Shown here piece after piece: positions 8,686-16,960 of a stretch of 47,855 nucleotides of DNA. The position numbers and the translations under genes are program-made. The stretch is from the NCBI RefSeq assembly GCF_012933655.1, contig NZ_JABBJJ010000053.1, positions 1-47,855 of the forward strand, written 5' to 3'. The notes beneath the pieces are model-generated. The model made no database searches. It was not told where the DNA came from and saw only the letters and a list, made by a program, of their open reading frames with translations. Position 1 is the first letter of the stretch. Every line of letters starts with the position of its first letter. The DNA is from Pyxidicoccus fallax. Its GTDB lineage: Bacteria; Myxococcota; Myxococcia; Myxococcales; Myxococcaceae.

Positions 8686-10073
8686 TGCGCCGGCCCACGA
8701 CCCTCCTCGCCGTGCTCCTCACCGTCACCGGCTGCGCGAGCGCGCCGCCCCCGAAGCTGCCGTCCGCGCGGCTCCAGCAGGACTGGGAGCAGACGTCCGC
8801 CCTGGAGCGCGGCGCCGCCGTGGACGCGGCGTGGTGGCACGCCTTCGGCGACCCGGTGCTGGATGCGCTGATGGGCATGGCCGAGCAGCGGAACCTGGAC
8901 CTGCGCATCGCCGAGGCGCGCATCCGCGAGGCGCGAGCGCTGCGGCAGGGCGCGCGGGCGGAGCGCCTGCCCCAGCTCAACGGCACCGCCGGAATCAGCC
9001 ACGGCCGCGCCGTCGGGAGCGACGAAGGGCGGACCACCGGCTCGGTGGGCCTGCAGGCGAGCTGGGAGGCGGACCTCTTCGGGCGCCTGCGCGGCGAGGC
9101 CCGCGCCGCGGACGCGGAGTGGGTGGCCACGGTGGCCGAGCGCGACAGCGTGCGGCTCGCGCTGGCCGCGGAGGTGGCCGGGGCCTACGTGGAGTACCGC
9201 CTCTACCGCACGCAGCACACCATCGCCGAGTCCAACGCGAAGGCCGCGGAGGAGACGCTCCGGATTGTCCGGGCGCGCTTCACGCAAGGCGTGGCGAGCC
9301 GCCTGGATGTCGAGCGCGCCCTCACGACGCGCGGCGAGACACGCGCCCGCGTCGCACAGCTGTCGGAGCTGGCGGAGGCCACGCGCCACCGCCTCGTCTT
9401 GCTTCTGGCCACGACTCCGGCTGAACTCGCGGCCGTGCTCCCCGACACCGGGCCCCTGCCGAGCGCGAACGCGGTGGGCGTCCTCCTCTCGCCGACGGAG
9501 GTCATCGGCCTGCGGCCCGACGTCCGGGCGGCCGAGGCGCGGCTGCTGGCGGCGGTGGCCCGGAGGGAGGCGGCGGAGGCGCTGCGCTATCCGCGGCTCA
9601 CGCTGAGCGGGCTCCTCGGCCTCCAGAGTGGCACGGAGACGAGCGCCTTCCTGTCCGGCGGCTCCCTGCTGTGGTCCCTGGGTGCGAACCTGCTGGCGCC
9701 GATATTGGACTTCGGACGCATCCGGGCCAACGTCGACGCCGCGGACGCCAGACAGGAGCAGGCGTACTTGGACTACGAGCTGACCGCGCGCACCAGCCTC
9801 CAGGAGGTCCAGACGGCGCTCATCCTCTTCGCGCAGGGAGAGGTCCGGCGGACCGAGCTGGCCGCCGCCACCGACTCCGCGCGCAAGGCGGCCGAGCTCG
9901 CGCGCCGGCAGTACTCGCAGGGGACGCTCTCGCTCCTGGAGGTCCTCGACGCCGAGCGCACCCTCTACGCGCTCGAATTGCAGGCGGCGCAGGCGACGGC
10001 GGACGTGTCGCTCCGCCTGGTGCGCCTGTATCTGGCCATGGGGCTCATGCCCCCGCGCGAGGGGACGGCATGA
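8685..10073 (+). CDS. Outer-membrane factor lipoprotein (NodT/TolC family)
   Basis: A 462-residue channel subunit. Signal peptide [17 protein letters not shown] ends in a lipobox, as in OprM/NodT proteins. The family pattern '[26 protein letters not shown]' appears near residues 45-85 and repeats in the second half ([30 protein letters not shown] is split over about 275-305). The C-terminal repeat ends with '[22 protein letters not shown]'. It forms the trimeric exit duct for the upstream adaptor and pump. The ATG overlaps the pump stop, and its own stop overlaps the response-regulator start (ATGA). Confidence 0.93.
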   Translation: MRRPTTLLAVLLTVTGCASAPPPKLPSARLQQDWEQTSALERGAAVDAAWWHAFGDPVLDALMGMAEQRNLDLRIAEARIREARALRQGARAERLPQLNGTAGISHGRAVGSDEGRTTGSVGLQASWEADLFGRLRGEARAADAEWVATVAERDSVRLALAAEVAGAYVEYRLYRTQHTIAESNAKAAEETLRIVRARFTQGVASRLDVERALTTRGETRARVAQLSELAEATRHRLVLLLATTPAELAAVLPDTGPLPSANAVGVLLSPTEVIGLRPDVRAAEARLLAAVARREAAEALRYPRLTLSGLLGLQSGTETSAFLSGGSLLWSLGANLLAPILDFGRIRANVDAADARQEQAYLDYELTARTSLQEVQTALILFAQGEVRRTELAAATDSARKAAELARRQYSQGTLSLLEVLDAERTLYALELQAAQATADVSLRLVRLYLAMGLMPPREGTA

Positions 10074-10756
10074 GAATCCTCGTCGTCGAGGACGAGCCGA
10101 AGACGGCCGAGTACCTGCACCGGGGCCTCAACGAGCAGGGGTACTCGGTGGACGTGGCGCGCACGGGCACGGACGGGCACGTCATGGCCGTGCAGAACGA
10201 CTACGACGTCATCGTCCTCGACGTGATGCTGCCGGAGCTGGACGGCTTCGCGGTGCTGCGGGCCATCCGCCGGCGCAAGCAGACGCCGGTCATCATGCTC
10301 ACCGCGCGCGACAGGGTGGACGACCGCGTCCACGGGCTCCAGGAGGGCGCGGACGACTACCTCGCAAAGCCGTTCTCCTTCCTGGAGCTGGTCGCCCGGC
10401 TGCAGGCGGTGACGCGGCGCGGCCGGGCGCAGGAGTCGACGCAGCTGCGCATCGGCGACCTGGAAATCGACCTCCTCGGCCGCAAGGCCCAGCGCGCGGG
10501 GAGCCGGCTGGAGCTGACGGCGAAGGAGTTCGCGCTGCTGGCCCTGCTCGCCCGGCGCGAGGGGCAGATTCTGTCCAAGACGGTGATTGCCGAGCAGGTC
10601 TGGGACATGAGCTTCGACAGCCACACCAACGTGGTGGAGGTCGCCATCAAGCGCCTGCGGGCGAAGGTGGACGGGCCCTACGAGCGCAAGCTGCTGCACA
10701 CCATTCGCGGCATGGGCTACGTGCTGGAAGCCCGGGACGATAGGGAGGAGCCATGA
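10070..10756 (+). CDS. OmpR/CusR-type response regulator
   Basis: A 228-residue two-domain regulator. The receiver domain (1-120) has acidic pair Glu7-Asp8, phosphoacceptor Asp51 in VLDVMLP, Thr78 in MLTARD and Lys100 in AKPFSF. The winged-helix effector domain (about 125-220) ends in '[12 protein letters not shown]', as in CusR, CopR and PcoR. It is presumably phosphorylated by the kinase encoded next and activates the operon through the palindrome at 4328-4341. ATGA overlaps on both sides tie its translation to the outer-membrane factor and the kinase. Pairing a heavy-metal-type regulator with an HAE-1 pump is unusual but not unknown. Confidence 0.94.
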   Translation: MRILVVEDEPKTAEYLHRGLNEQGYSVDVARTGTDGHVMAVQNDYDVIVLDVMLPELDGFAVLRAIRRRKQTPVIMLTARDRVDDRVHGLQEGADDYLAKPFSFLELVARLQAVTRRGRAQESTQLRIGDLEIDLLGRKAQRAGSRLELTAKEFALLALLARREGQILSKTVIAEQVWDMSFDSHTNVVEVAIKRLRAKVDGPYERKLLHTIRGMGYVLEARDDREEP

Positions 10757-12213
10757 AGGTCTCGATTGCCACGCGGCTGGCGGTGATGTTCGCGGTGGCC
10801 TCCCTGGCGGTGTTCTCGCTGGTGGGCTTCGCGCTCAAGCGCGTGCTGCACCGCGAGCTGGACCAGCACCAGCTCAGCGAGGTGAACACCCGGCTCGACT
10901 ACGCGAGCATGATGATTGCCAGAAACGACAGCGCCGAGCGCTGGCAGGGCGTGCGCAACAAGCTCGACGCGCTCACCCCGCTCGACGGCAGCGCGCGCTT
11001 CTGGGTCATGTGCCCCGACGAGCGCTTCCAGTATGGCGACCAGCTGGAGCTCCTCCGCGAGCGGCTGAGCACCCTGCCGAACGGGCCGTTCGTGCTGGAC
11101 CTGGACGAGCACTCGCTGCGGGCGTCCGCGCGGCGCATCGAGGCCAATGGCCAGCGCCCCGCGGTGGAGCTCGTCACGGCGGTGGACTCGACGCGGTTCA
11201 TCGGCACGCAGAAGGCCTTCACCGGAGCGCTCGTCGCGCTCTGCCTCGGCGGGGTGGCGCTGGTGGCGCTGCTCGGCTATCGCATCGCGAGGATGGGGCT
11301 GGCGCCGGTGGCCAGCCTGTCCCGGGAGGCGCAGTCCCTCAGTCCGAGGGACTTGTCCCAGCGGCTGAAGCCCTCTCCCCTGCCCCGGGAGCTGGGGGAC
11401 CTGGTCACCTCGTTCAACGGCGCGTTGGACAGGGTGGAGCGCGCGTACGCCAAGCTGGAGGGCTTCAACGCGGACGTGGCCCACGAGCTGCGCACGCCGC
11501 TCACGAACATCATCGGCCAGACGCAGGTGGCGCTGTCGAAGGAGCGGACCGCGGACCAGCTCGAGGAGGTGCTGCAGTCGAACCTGGAGGAACTGGACCG
11601 GCTGCGGGCCATCGTCAACGACATGCTCTTCCTGGCCCGCGCGGACCAGGGGGCGACGGCGCTCGACCGGGTCCACGCGTCGGCCGCGGAGGAGGTGTCG
11701 AAGACGGTGGAGTACCTGGAGGTGCTCCAGGAGGAGGCGGGCGTCACGGTGCGCGTGGAGGGTGATGCGCAGGCATCCTTCGAGCGCTCCCTCTTCCGGC
11801 GCGCGGCCAGCAACCTGCTGCTCAACGCGATTGAGCACTCCGAGCCCGGCGCGGAAATCGTCGTGGGAATCTCCCGGCGGGACTCCGAGGTGCGCGTCGC
11901 CGTCACGAACCCGGGGGCGCCCATTCCAGAGCCGCACCTGGAGCGGCTGTTCGACCGCTTCTACCGGGCCGACGGTGCACGCCGGAACAGCCGCGACAAC
12001 CACGGCCTGGGCCTGTCCATCGTGAAGGCCGTGGCCAAGATGCACGGTGGAACCGTCTTCGCGACGAGCGCCGAGGGCCGCAACACGTTCGGCTTCACGC
12101 TGTCGAGCACCCCGACTGTCATGGCGTCGACGCTCCCCGCCCAGGCGCCGCACGAGGCCCCGGAGCGGACCGACGCTCCGCTCCTGGAGCGAAGCCACCC
12201 CGGGACGTCGTAA
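10753..12213 (+). CDS. Sensor histidine kinase, CusS-like
   Basis: A 486-residue membrane sensor. TM1 is about residues 8-27, a periplasmic sensor domain about 30-153 and TM2 about 155-175. A HAMP segment about 178-235 follows, then the dimerisation/phosphoacceptor helix with His244 in [13 protein letters not shown]. The ATPase domain has an N-box ([10 protein letters not shown]), an F-box-like 'LFDRFYRAD' and a G-box ([17 protein letters not shown]). The last 35 residues are a Pro/Ala-rich tail. It is the last gene of the efflux operon and the cognate partner of the upstream regulator. The stimulus is unknown; the cytoplasmic half most resembles heavy-metal sensors. Confidence 0.93.
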   Translation: MKVSIATRLAVMFAVASLAVFSLVGFALKRVLHRELDQHQLSEVNTRLDYASMMIARNDSAERWQGVRNKLDALTPLDGSARFWVMCPDERFQYGDQLELLRERLSTLPNGPFVLDLDEHSLRASARRIEANGQRPAVELVTAVDSTRFIGTQKAFTGALVALCLGGVALVALLGYRIARMGLAPVASLSREAQSLSPRDLSQRLKPSPLPRELGDLVTSFNGALDRVERAYAKLEGFNADVAHELRTPLTNIIGQTQVALSKERTADQLEEVLQSNLEELDRLRAIVNDMLFLARADQGATALDRVHASAAEEVSKTVEYLEVLQEEAGVTVRVEGDAQASFERSLFRRAASNLLLNAIEHSEPGAEIVVGISRRDSEVRVAVTNPGAPIPEPHLERLFDRFYRADGARRNSRDNHGLGLSIVKAVAKMHGGTVFATSAEGRNTFGFTLSSTPTVMASTLPAQAPHEAPERTDAPLLERSHPGTS

Positions 12214-12230
12214 CCTGCGCCCAGCGAGCG

Positions 12231-12248
12231 GGCGAGGCCCTGCTCGCC
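12231..12248 (+). terminator. GC hairpin after the efflux operon
   Basis: GGCGAG-gccctg-CTCGCC, 18 bases after the kinase stop. There is no T tract, so it would be at best a weak or factor-dependent terminator or an mRNA 3' stabiliser. Confidence 0.3.
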
Positions 12249-12312
12249 GCAAGGGCCCGCATCACACCGACGCGCCCGTGCATCCAGCCTCCCGGTGGGA
12301 AGGAACACGTCC

Positions 12313-13038
12313 ATGACTCCGCTCCTCTACGGTGAGCTGGTCGGCTGGTATCACCTGGTGGACCCACCCGAGGACCACGAGGACGAGGCGCGGTGCATCC
12401 AGGAGGCGTTCGAGCGCGCGGTGTCGCCGCGCCCGGAGACGCTGCTGGACCTGGGAGCGGGCGCCGGGAACAACGCGCTCCATCTCAAGAAGCGCTTCAC
12501 CTGCACCCTCGCGGACCTCTCCCCGGACATGCTGGCGCTGAGCCGCGAGCAGAACCCCGAGTGCGAGCACGTCCTCGGGGACCTCCGCACGCTCCGGCTG
12601 GGACGGCAGTTCGACGTGGTGCTGGTGCATGACGCCATCACGTACATGCTGACAGAGGAGGACCTGTCCGCCGCGGTCCAGACGGCCTTCGAGCACACGC
12701 GGCCGGGAGGCGCCACCATCATCGCGCCGGACTGCTTCCGGGAGACCTTCGAGGATGCCACCGAGATGCTGGAGGCCGACCGGGAAGGCCGCTCCCTGCG
12801 AGGCCTCATATGGTCCTGGGCCCCGGACCCGGAAGACACCACCTGCCGCACCGAATACGCCTTCCTGCTGCGGGAGGGAGGAAGCGTCAGGGCGGTGCAC
12901 GACCGGCACGTCGAGGGCCTCTTCCCGCGCGAGACCTGGCACCGCGTCCTCTCCCGGGCGGGCTTCCAGTTCGAGACGATTCAGCGCCCCGCAGGGGACG
13001 GCTCCTTCGACGACATCTTCCTGTGCCGGCGGCCCTGA
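12313..13038 (+). CDS. Class I SAM-dependent methyltransferase
   Basis: A 241-residue Rossmann-fold methyltransferase. Motif I is LLDLGAGAGNNALHLKK (about 45-60); the acidic residue of motif II lies in 'CTLADLSPDML'; motif III/IV is 'FDVVLVHDAITYML'. The second half, with 'RPGGATIIAPDCFRETF', has the shape of small-molecule methyltransferases. The substrate is unknown. ATG 12313 was chosen over GTG 12295 because GGAAGGA lies 8 bases upstream of it. The gene stands alone between the efflux operon and the ArsR-SRPBCC pair. Confidence 0.85.
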   Translation: MTPLLYGELVGWYHLVDPPEDHEDEARCIQEAFERAVSPRPETLLDLGAGAGNNALHLKKRFTCTLADLSPDMLALSREQNPECEHVLGDLRTLRLGRQFDVVLVHDAITYMLTEEDLSAAVQTAFEHTRPGGATIIAPDCFRETFEDATEMLEADREGRSLRGLIWSWAPDPEDTTCRTEYAFLLREGGSVRAVHDRHVEGLFPRETWHRVLSRAGFQFETIQRPAGDGSFDDIFLCRRP

Positions 13039-13046
13039 CGGGATAC

Positions 13047-13062
13047 TTAAGGTTGCGCTTAA
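13047..13062. promoter_or_regulatory. TTAAG-N6-CTTAA inverted repeat before the ArsR gene
   Basis: A perfect 5-bp inverted repeat spaced by GTTGCG, followed by AATTAG and a further CTTAA-like element at 13073-13078, all within 45 bases upstream of the ArsR start. AT-rich dyads of this kind are typical ArsR operators overlapping the promoter, so autorepression is likely. Confidence 0.5.
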
Positions 13063-13087
13063 TTAGCCCATGCCTTAAATAGAGGGC

Positions 13088-13414
13088 GTGCTCGCCTTTA
13101 CCGCCCTCTCCGACCCGACGCGCCGACGCATCGTGGAGCTGCTCGCCGAAGGTGAGCGCTCGGCGGGCGAGCTGGGCGAGAGCTTCGACATCAGCGCCCC
13201 GGCCATCTCCCAGCACCTGAAGGTCCTGAAGGAAGCGCGGCTGGTGCAGGTCCGGGCCGAGGCGCAGCGGCGCATCTACGCGCTGGACCCGGAGGGCTTC
13301 GAGGAGCTGGAGGACTGGGTGCACCGCATCCGGGGCTTCTGGACCGAGCGCCTCGACGTGCTGGAGCAGCGACTGGTAGCGAACCCCGAGAAGAAGAAAC
13401 GGAGACCGACATGA
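13088..13414 (+). CDS. ArsR/SdpR-family winged-helix repressor
   Basis: A 108-residue regulator with the whole HTH visible: 'ALSDPTRRRIVELL', then 'FDISAPAISQHLKVLKEARLV' (split at about residues 36-56) and the wing 'RAEAQRRIYALDPEG'. No Cys metal site is present in the recognition helix, so it belongs to the non-metal SdpR-like group often paired with SRPBCC proteins. A TAA at 13076 limits the start to GTG 13088; there is only a weak GAGGG ahead, so initiation may be near-leaderless. It overlaps the next gene by ATGA. The dyad at 13047-13062 is the probable operator. Confidence 0.88.
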   Translation: MLAFTALSDPTRRRIVELLAEGERSAGELGESFDISAPAISQHLKVLKEARLVQVRAEAQRRIYALDPEGFEELEDWVHRIRGFWTERLDVLEQRLVANPEKKKRRPT

Positions 13415-13947
13415 GCACCTCCGCCCCGCCGCCCGACTCCCGCCGCATGCGCCTGGAACGCCTGCTCTCCGGCTCCCAGGAGTACGTCTGGCGCTACCTG
13501 ACCGAGCCGGAGCTGCTGGCCGAGTGGCTCGGCGTCTCCAAGCTCGAGCTGCGCGAGGGAGGCCGTGTGGAGCTGGAGCCGCTGCGCACGGAGGGCAAGG
13601 AGCAGAAGCCCTCGGGGCGTACCGTGCAGGGCGTGGTGACGCGATGCGAGCCTCCGCGCGTGCTGTCCTTCACCTGGAGCGATGCGACGACGCCGCATTC
13701 GGAAGTCACCCTGGAGCTGGTGCCCCGAGGGGAGAAGGTCCGGCTGGTGCTGACGCACTGGCGGTCGACGGTGCACGCGAGCGCGTCCGGCGCGGGCGGT
13801 TCGGCTGGAGTGCTGGAAGCCCTCGCCACGCTGCTCGACGCGAAGGTTGCCGGCGGCCGGATGCGAGCCCGCAGGGCGCCGCGGGTGCGCGTTGTTCGGC
13901 GGCCGCACGCGGTGGCTCGCTGGCACCGGGTGCGCCGCGCGGCGTGA
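13411..13947 (+). CDS. SRPBCC (AHSA1-like) protein with atypical C-terminus
   Basis: A 178-residue protein whose first 120 residues fit the START/AHSA1 fold: 'RLLSGSQEYVWRYLTEPELLAEWLG', 'GGRVELEPL', 'GVVTRCEPPRVLSFTW' (given in parts). Such proteins bind small hydrophobic ligands and are typically co-transcribed with an ArsR repressor, as here (ATGA overlap). After 'VRLVLTHWRS' the expected amphipathic C-terminal helix is only partly matched (GVLEALATLLD). The last 30 residues are strikingly Arg-rich (MRARRAPRVRVVRRPH), suggesting a frameshift or decayed 3' end. Function beyond ligand binding is unknown. Confidence 0.8.
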   Translation: MSTSAPPPDSRRMRLERLLSGSQEYVWRYLTEPELLAEWLGVSKLELREGGRVELEPLRTEGKEQKPSGRTVQGVVTRCEPPRVLSFTWSDATTPHSEVTLELVPRGEKVRLVLTHWRSTVHASASGAGGSAGVLEALATLLDAKVAGGRMRARRAPRVRVVRRPHAVARWHRVRRAA

Positions 13948-13986
13948 AGCAGGGAGTCCCTTTCAGCACCAGAGCGAGGAAGCGCG

Positions 13987-14595
13987 ATGAACATCCCCTA
14001 CGTCGTCGAGCAGACGCACCGTGGTGAGCGGTCGTACGACCTGTACAGCCGGTTGTTGAAGGACCGCATCATCATGCTGGGCACGGAGGTGAACGACGAT
14101 GTGGCGAACATCATCGTCGCGCAGCTCCTCTTCCTGGAGAGTGAGGACCCGGAGAAGCCCATCAACCTGTACATCAACTCGCCGGGAGGCAGCGTGACGG
14201 CGGGGCTGGCCATCTACGACACCATGCAGTACGTGCGCGCGCCGGTGTCCACCATCTGCATCGGACAGGCGGCGAGCTTCGGCGCGATGCTGCTGTTGTC
14301 CGGAGCCAAGGGCCGGCGCTACGCGCTGCCGAACGCGCGCATCATGATGCACCAGCCCCACGGCGGCGCGCGGGGTCAGGCGACGGACATCGAAATCCAG
14401 GCGCGCGAGATGCTGCGGCTCAAGGCCCGGCTCAACGAAATCGTGCAGAAGCACACCGGCCACTCCATCGAGCGCATCGAGAAGGACACCGAGCGCGACT
14501 ACTACATGAGCGCCGACGAGGCCCGGCAGTACGGCGTCATCGACGAGGTGCTCGAAAGGCTGCCCACGCCGTCCAAAGGGCCGGAGACGCGCTAG
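13987..14595 (+). CDS. clpP: ATP-dependent Clp protease proteolytic subunit (ClpP paralogue)
   Basis: A 202-residue serine protease subunit. The catalytic triad is Ser97 ([11 protein letters not shown]), His122 (MMHQPHGG) and Asp171 ([12 protein letters not shown]). The oxyanion segment SPGGSVTAG (65-73) and the N-terminal '[25 protein letters not shown]' are intact. It assembles as a tetradecamer that degrades proteins fed by ClpA/ClpX-type unfoldases. No clpX follows: the next gene is a convergent HNH nuclease whose stop overlaps this one by 4 bases. This is therefore probably an extra paralogue rather than the main clpP of a clpP-clpX operon. GAGGAAGCGC precedes the ATG. Confidence 0.93.
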   Translation: MNIPYVVEQTHRGERSYDLYSRLLKDRIIMLGTEVNDDVANIIVAQLLFLESEDPEKPINLYINSPGGSVTAGLAIYDTMQYVRAPVSTICIGQAASFGAMLLLSGAKGRRYALPNARIMMHQPHGGARGQATDIEIQAREMLRLKARLNEIVQKHTGHSIERIEKDTERDYYMSADEARQYGVIDEVLERLPTPSKGPETR

Positions 14596-15521
14596 CCGGT
14601 ACGCCGTGCCAGCGCCGCCACGTCGGGCCAGAGACTCCGCTCTCGCGGCAGGCGCAGCTTGCGCCCATCGAGTTCTTCGTACTCCGTTCCCTTCAACGAT
14701 GGGTCCAGCCGAGCGCGGTAGGTCCTCCCGTCGAAGCTGAGAAGCCTCTGGTCGAAGAGGGCGTGGAGATCGGAGCGAAGCAGGACTCCGTTGCGCGGGT
14801 GATTGGTGGACCTGCCCCGATAGGGAATCAGGTGGGCAGCCTCAAGCACCTCCGGGACGCCGCAGCCCGTCAATGCACACCTGCCGTCGTACGCCCCAAG
14901 GAGGTCCTGCCGGAACATGCCCTGCCCCTGGCGTCGGATGAGCGAAACGAGCGTGCTGCTGCGTCCATCCTCCAGACTCCGCGGGTCGAACGGTGGGAGC
15001 ACCTCCGCGAGGCGCTGCATCCGCGTGGCCATCCTCTCGGAGAGGGACTGGCCTCCTCCCTGCCGGGTGGAGCCCGAACGCGCCTTGCGAGCCCTGGGCT
15101 TGGACGTCGTACCAGTCCGGACTCGCTGAAGAAGCCTGGTCAGCGCGCCCCGGTACTCCTCGGGAATCGTCACGTAGCTGCGGGGATACGTGGGCCAACC
15201 CCATTTCGGAAGCTTGGAAATGAGGGTCTCGCCCGAAATGGGTCGTGGAAAGGCAAGAAGGTCCGCCACCTCGGAGCCATAACGCCCAGGCAGTTCGCCG
15301 CGTCCTCCTTCGGGAGCGGTTGCCAGCGAGCCCTCCCCCATCAGGCCTTCGGGCTTGAAGAAGAAGAGGACCCGCTCGCCTGGATGCGCTCGCTTGGGGA
15401 CGAGCCAGTCCACGGACCTGCCCGCTGCTTCCGCCGCCTGCCACGCGTCGAGGTCTTCACGGGAGCCCACCAGGATGTGCATCGGTTCTTCCTGGAGACT
15501 GACAGTCAATGGCCTCGGCAT
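14592..15521 (-). CDS. HNH endonuclease with N-terminal EVE/PUA-like domain
   Basis: A 309-residue protein. Residues about 14-130 look like an EVE/PUA-type fold ([38 protein letters not shown]), a domain known as a reader of modified bases in type IV restriction enzymes. A basic linker (about 135-170) follows. The C-terminal part (about 195-290) is an HNH nuclease: Cys215 and Cys220 in CALTGC, His230 in EAAHLIPY, Asn244 in NHPRNGVLL and His253 in DLHALFD. A modification-dependent DNA endonuclease is the inferred role. AAGGGGAGG lies upstream of the ATG at 15521. It is divergent from the PD-(D/E)XK gene, with only 39 bases between the starts. The EVE assignment rests on pattern only. Confidence 0.8.
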   Translation of the reverse strand: MPRPLTVSLQEEPMHILVGSREDLDAWQAAEAAGRSVDWLVPKRAHPGERVLFFFKPEGLMGEGSLATAPEGGRGELPGRYGSEVADLLAFPRPISGETLISKLPKWGWPTYPRSYVTIPEEYRGALTRLLQRVRTGTTSKPRARKARSGSTRQGGGQSLSERMATRMQRLAEVLPPFDPRSLEDGRSSTLVSLIRRQGQGMFRQDLLGAYDGRCALTGCGVPEVLEAAHLIPYRGRSTNHPRNGVLLRSDLHALFDQRLLSFDGRTYRARLDPSLKGTEYEELDGRKLRLPRERSLWPDVAALARRTG

Positions 15522-15560
15522 GCGTCGTCCTCCCCTTGCACGTCGTACTCTGCCTGCCCC
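15522..15560. promoter_or_regulatory. 39-bp divergent spacer between two nuclease genes
   Basis: The spacer is too short for two independent promoters, so leftward and rightward promoters must overlap each other or the opposite coding sequence. The leftward gene has AAGGGGAGG here; the rightward gene has no recognisable ribosome site and may be leaderless. Confidence 0.35.
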
Positions 15561-16826
15561 ATGGCACGAAAGAACCGACGTGACGGAACCCCTGTCCTCC
15601 TGGCCTCAGGTCTCGCTTCGCCGTTGACCCAGGTCCAGCTGACCTCGGGAGCCCAGGGAGCGTTCCAGGAGGCGCTCATCCAGGAGCTCATGTTCGAGCA
15701 CCCGGAAGTCCTGCCTCTCACCGAGATTGAGGGCGCCATCGAGGAGCTCATCTCCGTCTGCCGGGAGATGCCGACACCTCACGGACCCATCGACAACCTG
15801 TTCATCACCGGGGATGGGCACATCGTCATCGCGGAGGCCAAGCTGTGGAAGAACCCGCAGGCCAGGCGCGAGGTGGTTGCGCAGGCCCTGGACTACGCGA
15901 GCTGCCTCTTCCGGATGAGCTACACCGAGTTCGAGTCCCACGCGCTGCGTGGCAACTTCGGCAAACACAAGAAGCCCTCCCACCTGTGGGAGTTGGTACC
16001 TGAGGGAACTGGCCTGTCCGAGCCGCAGTTCGTGGATGCGGTCAGCCGAAACCTCAAACGAGGGCGAATCGTCATCCTGGTCGTCGGTGATGGCATCCGT
16101 GAAGGGACCGAGCAGCTTGTCGAAGTGCTGCAGTCCCATGCGGGCTTCCACTTCACGTTCGCGCTCGTCGAGCTCTCGGTGTTCTCGCTTCCGGGCACGG
16201 CGGACCGGCTCGTCCTTCCACGGACGCTCCTGCGCACCCAGATGGTGGAGCGCGGCGTCGTGCGCATTGAAGACGACCGGGTCTCCGTCGCGCCGGCAAG
16301 GCCCGTCTCCACCGCCCCCGAGGTCAAGCGGTTCTCCGGCAGCATCAGCGCGGAGGAGTTCTTCGATGTCATGCGCGCTCGCGCCCCCGCCCTGCCGGGT
16401 CAGCTCCAGAACTTCCTCGAGCAACTCTCGCCGCTCGGTGTGTACGGGGAGTTCCTCAGCGCGCTGAACCTCAAGTGGGATGCCCCTGACGGGAGGACGG
16501 TGAACCTCGGCATCCTCCAGCGCAACGGCCAGGTCTGGACCAGCGAGGCGGGGATGAAGAGCACCGAGGCCTTCGTACGCCGCTACAACGAGGAACTGGC
16601 CGCCGCTTGGGGAGGAACGGTCGACCCGATGCCCTGGGGAACCCATACCAAGTGGCAGGTGCGGCTCGGGGGCAAGACGCCGCTCATCGAAATGATTGGG
16701 AGTCGCCTGGATGCCTGGGTCGAGGTCCTCCGCCGCCTGCTTCCGTGGCTGGAGGAGCAGTTGGAGCACATCGACAGTGGCCAGGAGAGCCCGCCTGGAC
16801 CGGAAGGGCTCAAGGCGGGTACATGA
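15561..16826 (+). CDS. PD-(D/E)XK nuclease-like protein
   Basis: A 421-residue protein. The nuclease core is near the N-terminus: Asp78 in PIDNLFI, then Glu92-x-Lys94 in IVIAEAKLW, then Gln108 and Tyr112 in VVAQALDYA, the pattern of RecB-like and NucS-like PD-(D/E)XK enzymes. Residues about 150-235 (RIVILVVGDGI, FALVELSVF) complete an alpha/beta domain. The C-terminal third has no recognisable motif but ends in an acidic/aromatic 'VEVLRRLLPWLEEQLEHI' helix. Metal-dependent DNA cleavage is inferred; the target is unknown. The ATG at 15561 begins 39 bases from the divergent HNH gene, so the two probably form one functional unit. The reading frame stays open upstream across the antisense HNH gene, but that part is shadow. 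Confidence 0.75.
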   Translation: MARKNRRDGTPVLLASGLASPLTQVQLTSGAQGAFQEALIQELMFEHPEVLPLTEIEGAIEELISVCREMPTPHGPIDNLFITGDGHIVIAEAKLWKNPQARREVVAQALDYASCLFRMSYTEFESHALRGNFGKHKKPSHLWELVPEGTGLSEPQFVDAVSRNLKRGRIVILVVGDGIREGTEQLVEVLQSHAGFHFTFALVELSVFSLPGTADRLVLPRTLLRTQMVERGVVRIEDDRVSVAPARPVSTAPEVKRFSGSISAEEFFDVMRARAPALPGQLQNFLEQLSPLGVYGEFLSALNLKWDAPDGRTVNLGILQRNGQVWTSEAGMKSTEAFVRRYNEELAAAWGGTVDPMPWGTHTKWQVRLGGKTPLIEMIGSRLDAWVEVLRRLLPWLEEQLEHIDSGQESPPGPEGLKAGT

Positions 16827-16960
16827 TGAGCACCTCGAAGTCGTAGACATGCCCGCGCCCATCCTCGCGGCGGTCTGCCCCTTCTTCAGGGTGCATCGGG
16901 CCGCGCTGACACTGCCATACCAGACGGGTAGTCTGCGCCTCCCCTCTTGATAGGCGGTGC

